38,944 nt of DNA from Verrucomicrobiota bacterium (GTDB lineage Bacteria; Verrucomicrobiota; Verrucomicrobiia; Chthoniobacterales; UBA10450), in the NCBI GenBank assembly GCA_019244415.1, contig JAFASN010000036.1, positions 1 through 38,944 of the forward strand, read 5' to 3'. Shown one piece after another: positions 31,281 to 38,944 of the stretch; position 1 is the stretch's first letter, and each line of letters begins with the position of its first letter. A model generated the notes under the pieces. The model saw nothing but the letters and a program-made list of their open reading frames with translations, was not told where the DNA came from and did no database searches. A program made the position numbers and the translations under genes.

Positions 31281-34112
31281 ATGAACTACAAAGATACCCT
31301 CAATCTGCCGCGCACCGCGTTCCCGATGAAGGCGAATCTCGCCCAGCGCGAGCCGGAGATTCTGCGCGTCTGGAACGAAACGCGGCTGTATCAGCAAATC
31401 CAAAAAGCGCGGCAGGATGCGGAGCTATTCGTCCTGCATGACGGGCCGCCGTTCGCCAATGGCGACGTCCACATGGGCACGGCGCTGAATAAGATTCTGA
31501 AGGACATGGTGGTGAAATCACAGTCCATGCTTGGCAAACGCGCTCCCTACGTGCCGGGCTGGGATTGTCACGGCCTGCCCATCGAGTACAAAGTGGTGAA
31601 AGAATCCGGCGCGCTGTCGCCGGTGGAAGTACGAAAACGGTGCGCAGCTTTTGCGCGCAAGTTCGTCGAGATACAGCGCGAACAGTTCAAACGGCTCGGC
31701 GCCCTCGGCGATTGGGAGCACCCGTACTTAACCATGAATCCCGCGTATGAAGCGGAGATACTGCGCGCCTTCGCTGTCTTCGTCGAGAAAGGGCTTGTCT
31801 ATCAATCGAAGAAGCCGGTCTTCTGGAGTACCGGTGCGCAGACGGCGCTGGCCGAAGCAGAGGTTGAGTACCAGGAACGCGATGACACCGCGGTCTTCGT
31901 GAGGTTTCCATTGGCGAGCGGCAAGTTTGCCGGCAAAGCGAGTGTCGCCATCTGGACAACCACGCCGTGGACTTTGCCGGCAAATCTCGCCATCGCCGTT
32001 CATCCTAACGAGATCTATGTCGTGCAGGAATTTTGCAGAGTAGCGCAAGGGTCCGGCTTGCCATCCGGCGAAGGCAATCGAGACGATTGCGCCACGTTAA
32101 TTCTTGCCAAAAAGCTCGTGGACGCCTTCTGCCTCGCGGCCGGTTACCAGCCCGCTGGCCAGCCGCTCGAAACGCTTCGAGGATCAGAACTGGAAGGCTT
32201 GCTCGCGCAGCATCCATTCCTGCCCCGCACCTCGACGATTCTGAACGCCGAATTCGTCACCATGGATACCGGCACCGGCGCGGTGCACATCGCGCCCGGT
32301 CACGGCGAAGACGATTACGCGCTTGGCTCACGTCACGGCCTTCCCATTTTGTCGCCGGTCAATGACCATGGCCGTTACACCGCAGACGCCGGAATCCCTG
32401 AGCTTGCCGGCAAGTACGTTTTCGAGGCGAATGCGGACATTGTGCGAATCCTGCGCGACGCTGGCATGCTGCTGGCCGAGCAAACCTTTCACCACAGCTA
32501 TCCGTATTGCTGGCGCTCGAAAACGCCCATCATCTTTCGCGCGGTCGATCAGTTCTTCATCCGCATCGACGCGTTGCGTGGCGCCGCGCTTGAGGCGATC
32601 ACCAAAGTGAATTGGATTCCCGCCTGGGGAGAAAATCGCATCGCCGGAACGGTCGCATCCCGTCCCGACTGGGTCATTTCACGCCAGCGCAGCTGGGGCG
32701 TGCCGCTGCCGGTTTTTTATTCAGCGGCTGGCGAGCCAGTGCTGAACTCCAAGTGGATTCGCAGACTCGCCGCTGCCGTCGAGAAACGCGGCTCGAACAT
32801 CTGGTTCGAGCTCAGCGACCGCGAGCTTGCGCGTGAATTGGATATACCGGAGGGCACAACGAAGCGCAATGACACCCTCGATGTCTGGATCGACTCCGGT
32901 GTTTCGCACTGCGCCGTCTGCGCAACGCATCCCGAATTGCGTGATCCCGCTGACATGTATCTCGAAGCGACGGACCAGCATCGCGGCTGGTTTCAATCGT
33001 CGCTGATGACGAGCGTGGCGCTGAATGGGCGCGCGCCGTACAAGACCTGCGTCACGCACGGCTTTGTCGTTGATGTTGATGGCAGGAAAATCTCGAAATC
33101 GAGTACCTACGCCAAGCCGATGGACGCCGCGTACTTTGTGAACAAGCACGGCGCCGACCTGGTGCGTCTATGGGTGAGCAGCATCGATTTTACTGATGAT
33201 GTGCCGTTCTCTGAGGAGATGTTTACCCGACTGGGCGAAGCCTACCGGCGCATTCGTAATACGCTGCGCATCCTGCATGGGAACTTGTTTGATTTCGAAA
33301 CGGAGAGCGCCGAAACCCGCAATGAATCAGGAGAGCAGGAAAGCACGAAAATCTCGCCTGAGATGACGCTTATCGACCGGTGGATTCTGGCCCGGCTAGC
33401 GCAGGTCATCGAGGAATGCCGGGGCGCTTACGAGAAGCTCGAGTTTCATAGAGTTTACCAGTCCATTAACCAATTTTGCACCGTCGATCTCAGCAGCCTC
33501 TACATCGACATCACCAAAGATCGCATGTACTGCGACGCGCCTCATTCGGCCCGGCGCCGCGCTTCGCAATACGCGATGCATCGTACTTATTCTGCGCTTT
33601 GCCGATTGCTCGCCCCCATTCTCGCGTTCACCGCCGAGGAGGCATGGCAGTACTCCGGCGGGAACGCCTCTGTCCATCTGCAGTATTTCCCCGACGACAT
33701 TTCCCCCGACGCCCTCGCCTTGGAGCAAATGCGCGACGCGATCGACATTCGCGCAGTGGCAAGCCGCGCCCTGGAAGAAGCGCGCCAGCAGAAAATCATC
33801 GGCAATTCGCTGGAGGCAAGATTGGTACTTGAGCTGGCTCCGGCGCAACATCATTGGAATGATCGCGCGCACGAGCTGGCCGAGATCCTCATTGTCAGCG
33901 ACCTTGTACTCATCGGGGGCGCGGAAACGAAAGCCGCCGTCGCGCATACAAACTTTGCCAAATGCGCCCGCTGCTGGCGTCACCGCGAAGCCGTGGGGAA
34001 AAGTACCGCGCACCCGGATTTGTGTGACCGCTGTGAAAAGGTAATCTCTGGGCTCGCCCGTCACACCGAGCAAAGCGAAACCTGTTCGATCGAAACCGCC
34101 GAGACTCGCTGA
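31281..34112 (+). CDS. ileS: Isoleucyl-tRNA synthetase
   Basis: 943 aa, type 1 bacterial IleRS. N-terminus MNYKDTLNLPRTAFPMKANLAQREP is the family start. HIGH motif as HMGT (64-67) in PPFANGDVHMGTALNK; KMSKS as KISKS (603-607). The editing domain CP1 (about 180-390) includes TTPWTLPANLAIAVHP and HIAPGHGEDDYALG. The catalytic block DWVISRQRSWGVPLPVF precedes SGVSHCAVC and ATDQHRGWFQSSL. The anticodon-binding region (about 690-850) is followed by a C-terminal zinc site CARCWRH and CDRC. Charges tRNA-Ile with isoleucine and edits valine. ATG 31281 has only a weak CGG upstream. lspA follows after 93 bases. Confidence 0.97.
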   Translation: MNYKDTLNLPRTAFPMKANLAQREPEILRVWNETRLYQQIQKARQDAELFVLHDGPPFANGDVHMGTALNKILKDMVVKSQSMLGKRAPYVPGWDCHGLPIEYKVVKESGALSPVEVRKRCAAFARKFVEIQREQFKRLGALGDWEHPYLTMNPAYEAEILRAFAVFVEKGLVYQSKKPVFWSTGAQTALAEAEVEYQERDDTAVFVRFPLASGKFAGKASVAIWTTTPWTLPANLAIAVHPNEIYVVQEFCRVAQGSGLPSGEGNRDDCATLILAKKLVDAFCLAAGYQPAGQPLETLRGSELEGLLAQHPFLPRTSTILNAEFVTMDTGTGAVHIAPGHGEDDYALGSRHGLPILSPVNDHGRYTADAGIPELAGKYVFEANADIVRILRDAGMLLAEQTFHHSYPYCWRSKTPIIFRAVDQFFIRIDALRGAALEAITKVNWIPAWGENRIAGTVASRPDWVISRQRSWGVPLPVFYSAAGEPVLNSKWIRRLAAAVEKRGSNIWFELSDRELARELDIPEGTTKRNDTLDVWIDSGVSHCAVCATHPELRDPADMYLEATDQHRGWFQSSLMTSVALNGRAPYKTCVTHGFVVDVDGRKISKSSTYAKPMDAAYFVNKHGADLVRLWVSSIDFTDDVPFSEEMFTRLGEAYRRIRNTLRILHGNLFDFETESAETRNESGEQESTKISPEMTLIDRWILARLAQVIEECRGAYEKLEFHRVYQSINQFCTVDLSSLYIDITKDRMYCDAPHSARRRASQYAMHRTYSALCRLLAPILAFTAEEAWQYSGGNASVHLQYFPDDISPDALALEQMRDAIDIRAVASRALEEARQQKIIGNSLEARLVLELAPAQHHWNDRAHELAEILIVSDLVLIGGAETKAAVAHTNFAKCARCWRHREAVGKSTAHPDLCDRCEKVISGLARHTEQSETCSIETAETR

Positions 34113-34151
34113 ATAATTTTTCCATCTCGCATAGTTCAGCCCGAGTACTCA

Positions 34152-34182
34152 GCTACGCTCCCTCCAGTTCGCTCCCAATGAC
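34152..34182 (+). repeat. Degraded family-1-like repeat end between ileS and lspA
   Basis: The string TACGCTCCCTCCAGTTCGCT then CCCAATGAC resembles the right end of the family-1 elements inside uvrA (for example ...TTCGCTCGGGATGAC at 17111-17127). No matching left end is seen nearby, so this is at most a solo remnant. Confidence 0.3.
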
Positions 34183-34205
34183 AAACCGACGCCCGGTGTA
34201 ATGCG

Positions 34206-34700
34206 ATGAAGTGGATGCTGTTCTTGTCACTGCCGCTTTACCTCGCCGACCAGCTCAGCAAACGGTGGGTTCTGCACAACATCGATCCGGAGTCGCCGCG
34301 CATCATTATTCCAGGCGTGTTTGACATCGTGCACGTGACGAACACCGGCGCTGCCTTCGGCTCGTTCAAAAACAACAACGCATTTTTTGTCGTACTTTCG
34401 TTCCTTGCGCTCGCCTCGATCATCGTGTTACTGCTGCGCGGCGGCCGTCGTGATGCCTGGCGCGATATTTCGCTCGCGCTGCTCGTCGCTGGCGTTGCCG
34501 GTAACCTTACTGACCGGCTTAGCTATGGGCGCGTGATCGATTTCCTACTGTTCGATCTCCACATTCCGCTCTCAGTTTTCCGTCCCTGGCCTGCCTTCAA
34601 CGTGGCTGATTCCTGCATCTGCGTCGCTGTGGTTTGCTTTATCGTGTACTCGCTGCGCGACAGCCGCTCAAAGGCGCGCAGCTACAGCGCCAGCGTGTAA
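34206..34700 (+). CDS. lspA: Lipoprotein signal peptidase II
   Basis: 164 aa. Four membrane helices: 4-18, 57-77, 88-101 and 130-151. Catalytic Asp112 in SYGRVIDFLLFD and Asp135 in FNVADSCIC, with NLTDR before the first; TNTGAAFGSF is the conserved periplasmic block. Cleaves the signal peptide of diacylglyceryl-prolipoproteins made by Lgt. Follows ileS as in many bacteria (ileS-lspA order). ATG 34206 has only weak GGTG upstream. The CCA-adding gene starts 69 bases later. Confidence 0.96.
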   Translation: MKWMLFLSLPLYLADQLSKRWVLHNIDPESPRIIIPGVFDIVHVTNTGAAFGSFKNNNAFFVVLSFLALASIIVLLLRGGRRDAWRDISLALLVAGVAGNLTDRLSYGRVIDFLLFDLHIPLSVFRPWPAFNVADSCICVAVVCFIVYSLRDSRSKARSYSASV

Positions 34701-34769
34701 GCCGCAACCAAAGACCTGCGCCACATCGATGGCGACAGTTATCGACTGCCGCTACAATTGTGCTCAACC

Positions 34770-36098
34770 ATGGATGCGATGGAGCTAACGGCGCGTGAGA
34801 TTTGCGCCCGCCTGCGCGCGCGCGGACACATCGCGTACTTTGCCGGCGGCTGCGTGCGGGACATGGCGCGTGGTGTCGCGCCAAAGGACATCGATATTGC
34901 GAGCGACGCCCGGCCGGAGCAGGTGCAGAAAATTTTCTCGCGTACTTACTCTGTTGGAGCGCACTTCGGCGTCATTGTCGTCCTCGAAAACGGTACTCAG
35001 TTCGAAGTTGCGACTTTCCGCTCAGACGCTGCTTACAGCGACGGTCGCCGCCCCGATGCGGTGCATTTTTCTTCAGCGGAAGAGGACGCAGAGCGGCGCG
35101 ACTTCACCATCAACGGCATGTTTTTCGATCCCGCGAAAGACGAGATCATCGATTTCGTCGGCGGGCGCACGGACCTTGAGGCGAAACTCGTCCGCGCCAT
35201 TGGCGATCCGGCACAGCGGTTCGCCGAAGACCGCCTCCGACTCCTCCGCGCGGTCCGTTTCGCGACCGTGCTCGATTTTCGGATCGAGGAGAAAACGTGG
35301 GAAGCGCTGGTGGCAAATGCCCCGGAGATCAGGCAGATCAGCGCGGAGCGGATTCGGGACGAGCTTGTTCGCATTTTCATTTCTCCGCGGCGGTTGCGCG
35401 GCTGGGATTTGCTTGATCAATCAGGGTTGTTACGCGCGGTAATTCCCGAAATCGAGGCGATGAAAGGGTGCGAACAGCCGCCGCAATTTCATCCTGAAGG
35501 CGATGTCTTTCAGCATACACGCTTGATGCTGGGCATGTTGCCCGAACACATTTCCGTGCCGCTCGTGTTCAGCGTTATTTTGCACGACATCGCCAAGCCC
35601 GTGACAGCGACGGTGGATGAAAATGGCCGTATTCGGTTTAATGCGCATGATCGCATCGGCGCAGAGATGGCGGAGAAAATAATGGAGCGACTACGTTTTT
35701 CGCGCGCGGAAATTGAAGCCACGGCCGAAATGGTGCGCCAGCACATGGTCTTCAAAGACGTGCCGAACATGCGCGTGGCAAAGCTAAAGCGTTTCATGGC
35801 GCGGCCTACGTTCAGCGACGAGCTGGAGCTGCACCGCGTCGATTGCGCCAGCAGCCACGCTATTCTCGACAATTACGAGTTTCTCCAGCGCAAAAAGGAA
35901 GAGTTCGCCAATGAACCAATTATTCCTCCGCCGCTCGTGCGCGGCGATGACCTGATCGCGCTCGGCATGAGACCTGGCCCGAAATTTGGCGAGATCCTGG
36001 AAGCAGTGGAGACGCGGCAGCTCGAAGGCGCGCTCAGGAGCCGCGAGGAAGCGATCGAGTGGCTGAAAAAGGAATTCCTCGCTGCGGATAAACGCTGA
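34770..36098 (+). CDS. cca: CCA-adding enzyme / tRNA nucleotidyltransferase with HD domain
   Basis: 442 aa from ATG 34770; an ATG three codons on is possible, and a TTG at 34758 less so. Class II nucleotidyltransferase: GGCVRDMARG, then KDIDIAS with metal ligands Asp40 and Asp42, RRDFTINGM and AEDRLRLLRAVRFA, the single-stranded-nucleotide reading and tRNA-binding blocks. The C-terminal HD phosphohydrolase domain (about 240-380) starts HPEGDVFQHTRLML and includes VILHDIAKP. It adds or repairs the 3'-CCA of tRNAs; the HD domain may give phosphatase or 2',3'-cyclic phosphodiesterase activity, as in E. coli Cca. A TACAAT at 34753-34758 could be a -10 giving a very short leader. Confidence 0.94.
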   Translation: MDAMELTAREICARLRARGHIAYFAGGCVRDMARGVAPKDIDIASDARPEQVQKIFSRTYSVGAHFGVIVVLENGTQFEVATFRSDAAYSDGRRPDAVHFSSAEEDAERRDFTINGMFFDPAKDEIIDFVGGRTDLEAKLVRAIGDPAQRFAEDRLRLLRAVRFATVLDFRIEEKTWEALVANAPEIRQISAERIRDELVRIFISPRRLRGWDLLDQSGLLRAVIPEIEAMKGCEQPPQFHPEGDVFQHTRLMLGMLPEHISVPLVFSVILHDIAKPVTATVDENGRIRFNAHDRIGAEMAEKIMERLRFSRAEIEATAEMVRQHMVFKDVPNMRVAKLKRFMARPTFSDELELHRVDCASSHAILDNYEFLQRKKEEFANEPIIPPPLVRGDDLIALGMRPGPKFGEILEAVETRQLEGALRSREEAIEWLKKEFLAADKR

Positions 36099-36189
36099 TG
36101 CTGCGGGATAATCGCGGGCCAGCAACCCACGACCACCCATATTTTTTCATCGTCATGGCGGTTACGCATCCCGCCCGGTTAAACAGTAA

Positions 36190-36687
36190 CTACGGGAGAG
36201 CAGTACCGGATTTTGATTTCACCAGCGACACGTCGGCGCTGTTGATGGAACCGTCGCAGGTCACATCCTCGCGGAAGTTTGCACCTGTCACCGCTGCGCC
36301 GGATTGCGCTTTGGTTTTGCTCACATCGGCAGAGTTCACGATGCCATCGCCCGTGGTATCGCCGATCAGCACCCGCATGGGCACGCTGACATCGCTCGTG
36401 TTTACTCCATCACTGACACTGTGCAGCGTGACCGTAATCGTCTGCGCGTTCGCGACACCGGTGAGATTCACGCTCACTTCTTTGCCGCTGACCTCGAAAC
36501 TACTAACAGTACCTGCGCTGGCACTGGCGGACACCACCGAGACGTTGTTCGTGAAATCGAGTACGACGGTGTAAACGCCATTAGCGCCTCCGCTGCGGCA
36601 TTCAATTCCTGGCGCGCCGCTAACCGGCAGATTCACATCGAACGTGCCCGCTGCGCCCTGTGTTTTGCGCGACACGGCACTGACCAG
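36190..36687 (-). other. Shared C-terminal dockerin module, copy 1
   Basis: Codes for 165 aa from LVSAVSRKTQG to SGTALP and the stop. Close in sequence and layout to the module at 37650-38165: SRK(T/V), GAAG/GTAG, IECRSGG/LECRTGG, VNLTGVANAQ in both, then the 57-aa tail of equal length. Calcium-loop residues Asp/Asn/Asp of both dockerin repeats are kept. Confidence 0.85.
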
Positions 36688-37539
36688 CTGCATCACCACC
36701 GATTCAATGAATGGCGTGTGCGCGGCGATTTCCGTGGCGTAAAATGCACTCGGATTTGGCGCGGCCACCCAGTTGCCCGAATCATCCTGAGCAAACAAAC
36801 CGGTCGTATCGAACATCGCGGCGTCGAACGGATTCGCGCCGGATGCCGAAGTACTAAAAGGCCCATCGACAGCGAGGTTGATTCCCGCGAGCTGCCATTG
36901 ATTTGCGCTGGAATTGAAGATGAAGACGCCGCCACCGGAGTCGCCGACGGAAAGGTGAGCTTCATTTGGCGAGACGTTGGCGTCAAAGGTGGCGCGCAAA
37001 AGCGAGCCGTAGGTTGGATCATTGGCAATGGAGCTGACAACGTTTGTGCCCCAGCGCTGGACACCGTCGCCAGTGCCCCACAACCAGCCGCCGAGATGGG
37101 CGTCGCTACCTACCAGCACGGGACTGCCGCGCTGTGTTCCGCGCCCAAAAACAACCAAGCCAAGATTCACTTCGCTGCCCGCGCCCGCGCTATAGAGCGG
37201 TGCAAACGCCGGAAACGTGCCTGAGATCTGCCAAACCTGTACATCGCTCGATGGATCGGGAAAGACCGCCGTCGTGGTGTAGTTCGCTCCATTAAAAGTA
37301 AATGTCTGACCAACACTTCCGCCGATGTGTTTCGCCGTGACGAAATAGTTCGCCGCGATCGGCGTCCCCAGAAAACCACCAAAACTTCCTTCAAATTGCC
37401 AGCCGCTCCCCGCCAGTGCGCCTGATGGCGCTGATGTGTTCACGGTCGGGTCGTCTGTCCCGTAGAGAATGACGGCATTCGCAGTCCTCGCGACGAAGCA
37501 AAGGACGAAGGCTGCGAGAAAATTTCTGAGCGAAATCAT
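36190..37539 (-). CDS. Secreted trypsin-like serine protease with C-terminal dockerin module
   Basis: 449 aa from ATG 37537-37539; an ATG five codons upstream (37554) is also open. Signal peptide MISLRNFLAAFVLCFVARTANA. Residues about 24-260 form a chymotrypsin-fold peptidase with His71 (FVTAKHIGG), Asp99 (PSSDVQVWQ) and Ser201 (VGDSGGGVF), so the triad is complete. From about residue 285 a 165-aa module begins LVSAVSRKTQGAAGTFDVNL and ends in a 57-aa dockerin-like tail with two calcium-loop repeats, GDTTGDGIVNSADVSKTKAQ and EDVTCDGSINSADVSLVKS, finishing SGTALP. The same module ends the neighbouring gene. Probably an exported surface-attached protease. There are 95 bases to the neighbour; no promoter is obvious. 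Confidence 0.82.
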   Translation of the reverse strand: MISLRNFLAAFVLCFVARTANAVILYGTDDPTVNTSAPSGALAGSGWQFEGSFGGFLGTPIAANYFVTAKHIGGSVGQTFTFNGANYTTTAVFPDPSSDVQVWQISGTFPAFAPLYSAGAGSEVNLGLVVFGRGTQRGSPVLVGSDAHLGGWLWGTGDGVQRWGTNVVSSIANDPTYGSLLRATFDANVSPNEAHLSVGDSGGGVFIFNSSANQWQLAGINLAVDGPFSTSASGANPFDAAMFDTTGLFAQDDSGNWVAAPNPSAFYATEIAAHTPFIESVVMQLVSAVSRKTQGAAGTFDVNLPVSGAPGIECRSGGANGVYTVVLDFTNNVSVVSASASAGTVSSFEVSGKEVSVNLTGVANAQTITVTLHSVSDGVNTSDVSVPMRVLIGDTTGDGIVNSADVSKTKAQSGAAVTGANFREDVTCDGSINSADVSLVKSKSGTALP

Positions 37540-37649
37540 GGAACCGGAGTGCATTTGCAGATGAGCTCTCGCGCAAGTGCGGTCCTACTCTTCAGTTCGT
37601 CGGCTTGGATTGCAAATTGCGACCGGCGGAGCGCCGCTGGCGGGCCTGT

Positions 37650-38165
37650 TTACGGGAGAGCTGTACCTGACCTGGCTTTCACAAGAGAGATATCAGCGCT
37701 ATTCAGAAAACCGTCCACTGTCACGTCGTCGCGGAAGTTTGTTGCCGTGAGGGTCTGGCCTGATTGCGATTTAACCTGCGAAATATCAGCGGAGTTAACT
37801 ACTCCGTCTCCGTTTGTGTCACCAACCAGCACTCCCATCGATGCCGACGTCTCGCTGCTGAAATCACCGGCTGAGTCGGTGACGTTGCTAAGGGTCACGT
37901 TGATGCGTTGCGCATTAGCTACTCCAGTCAGATTGACAAGATAATTATGTGCATCGCTCGGATCGATGCCGCTGCTGCTAACGCTTCCACTTCCGGTCGT
38001 TAGTGCCGCATCGCCTACGCTGGTCAGTGTGTCGGCGAAGGCAAATACCAGCGTGTAATTGCCGCTAGTTCCGCCGGTCCGACACTCAAGTCCGCTACCA
38101 TTCGTCAAGTCGATGTCGAAGCTGCCCGCAGTACCATGAACCTTGCGAGAAACGACTGCACTCAG
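37650..38165 (-). other. Shared C-terminal dockerin module, copy 2
   Basis: Codes for 171 aa from LSAVVSRKVHG to SGTALP and the stop. The dockerin tail is 57 aa as in copy 1, with loops DTNGDGVVNSAD and DVTVDGFLNSAD. Two neighbouring genes with unrelated N-terminal domains carry the same ending, as expected for a sorting or attachment tag. Confidence 0.85.
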
Positions 38166-38944
38166 TCGGGCGGGAACGGTGTAATGTTCGATAAGAGTAT
38201 ATTGCGTAGTAGTGGCAAAGTCGTAGGAGTAACCGACAGCCCAGCAATTACCTGAGCTGAGACAGGTAATGGCCTGGAGATCGTTGGTATCGCCCTTACT
38301 GCGCGGGTTTGGGGTATTTACCACCTGCCACGAAGTTCCATCGTAATATTCAGTCAAGGTGAAGATGTTGGCGTCAGCATCATCGGTGTAATAGCCGACT
38401 GCCCAGCAGTCCCCAGCTCCGGCGCACGTTACCGCCTGGAAATAGTTGCTTTGGCTACTTCCATTCGGACTGGTGACAATTGACCAGCTGCTGCCGTCAT
38501 AATGCTCAATGAGAGTGCGATAAAGCTGAGCATCTTGTGTGTAATCGTAGCCAACAGCCCAGCAGTCACTTACTCCTGTGCAAGTAATTCCGTAGAGAAA
38601 GTTCTCTTCGTTGCTAGAGTTAGGACTGCTCGTGATCGACCACGCTGTTCCATCATAGTGCTCGATTAAGGTCTGATAGACGAGGCCGGTGAAGGTGCTG
38701 CCGGCTGCCCAACAGTCATTCCCGCTCACACACGCGACGTTGTAAAGGACGCCGCCGGCGGCAGTCGTGGTCGGAGTACTTACCAGCGACCAGCTCGACC
38801 CATCATAATGTTCGACTACTATCGTACCTGCGGCGATGAATGGGGCGGGCTGGTTATATGCGGTGCCAACTGCCCAGCAATCGGTCGAGGCACGACAGGT
38901 AATGCCATACAGGTAGTTGCTTAAGCTGGTATCATTCGGTCCGA
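37650..38944 (-). CDS. Secreted repeat protein (CWAVG repeats) with dockerin module, 5' part missing
   Basis: The frame is open through the right window edge, so the N-terminus is missing; a GTG at 38729 is only internal. At least four to five tandem units of about 50-55 residues, each reading roughly YDGTSWxxxxSPN...L.GITC...DCWAVG...LIEH. The regular Trp/Tyr/Gly/Cys spacing suggests a beta-propeller or solenoid, with two Cys per unit possibly paired. After the last unit (LIEHYTVPA) comes the same 171-aa module as in the upstream protease: AVVSRKVHGTAGSFDIDL, then a 57-aa dockerin-like tail GDTNGDGVVNSADISQVKSQ and VDGFLNSADISLVKARSGTALP. A large exported adhesion or binding protein is likely; no enzymatic motif is seen. 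Confidence 0.75.
   Translation of the reverse strand, partial: GPNDTSLSNYLYGITCRASTDCWAVGTAYNQPAPFIAAGTIVVEHYDGSSWSLVSTPTTTAAGGVLYNVACVSGNDCWAAGSTFTGLVYQTLIEHYDGTAWSITSSPNSSNEENFLYGITCTGVSDCWAVGYDYTQDAQLYRTLIEHYDGSSWSIVTSPNGSSQSNYFQAVTCAGAGDCWAVGYYTDDADANIFTLTEYYDGTSWQVVNTPNPRSKGDTNDLQAITCLSSGNCWAVGYSYDFATTTQYTLIEHYTVPARLSAVVSRKVHGTAGSFDIDLTNGSGLECRTGGTSGNYTLVFAFADTLTSVGDAALTTGSGSVSSSGIDPSDAHNYLVNLTGVANAQRINVTLSNVTDSAGDFSSETSASMGVLVGDTNGDGVVNSADISQVKSQSGQTLTATNFRDDVTVDGFLNSADISLVKARSGTALP

Noticed and set aside
36304..37224. 306-codon plus-strand ORF opposite the secreted protease
   Set aside because: No recognisable motif, and the minus-strand frame has a signal peptide, catalytic triad and dockerin.

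Overview
The window is a GC-rich bacterial chromosome segment packed with housekeeping genes on both strands. It has no rRNA, tRNA, CRISPR array, phage or insertion sequence that I can recognise. The best guess is a soil member of the PVC group, most likely a Verrucomicrobiota of the Chthoniobacter/Udaeobacter kind. The basis is a double-length UvrA with four ABC ATPase units (the arrangement known from Chlamydiae), a dockerin-ended C-terminal module shared by two secreted proteins, many interspersed palindromic repeats, and few clear Shine-Dalgarno sites. This placement is inference and was not tested by phylogeny.

Layout. Positions 2-3117: a peptidoglycan amidase with a Lys/Ser/Pro-rich N-terminal tail (cut by the window edge), converging on a stress-protein/TSUP-exporter/small-membrane-protein operon. 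3204-4262: ferredoxin and thiD. 4347-7372 (minus): purD, an S41-like protein and rnc. 7509-9157: an unrecognised gene translationally coupled to an ATP-dependent DNA ligase. 9167-12113 (minus): lgt, exbB, exbD and a TonB-like protein, directly downstream of the giant uvrA (12127-18732), which follows pckG (18866-20674). 20861-23488: an apparently inactive rhomboid and a ClC transporter with abutting stop codons. 23733-25150: mazG and secG. 25205-30686 (minus): a tripartite RND efflux operon in the order OMF, adaptor, pump, with 4-base overlaps. 30822-31022: a tiny four-cysteine protein. 31281-36098: ileS, lspA and the CCA-adding enzyme. 36190-38944 (minus): two secreted proteins, a trypsin-like protease and a protein of tandem CWAVG repeats, sharing a C-terminal module that ends in a dockerin-like tail.

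The most unusual feature is uvrA. Its 2201 codons carry several in-frame palindromic repeat elements of at least two families. One is a 140-bp element with perfect 24-bp inverted ends enclosing two further hairpins. Two are 93-bp elements that each add exactly 31 codons in the same phase. The linker joining the two UvrA halves consists largely of such elements. This resembles the in-frame palindromic elements of Rickettsia, but with several copies of different families in one DNA-repair gene.

Functional links: Lgt and LspA are two steps of lipoprotein maturation. ExbB/ExbD/TonB would energise outer-membrane uptake. The RND operon is a complete envelope pump. UvrA, the ligase pair and MazG concern DNA repair and nucleotide-pool cleaning. 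Outside the uvrA coding repeats, the only gene-poor stretch longer than 300 bases is 30687-31280, which holds one small ORF and a possible antisense remnant.
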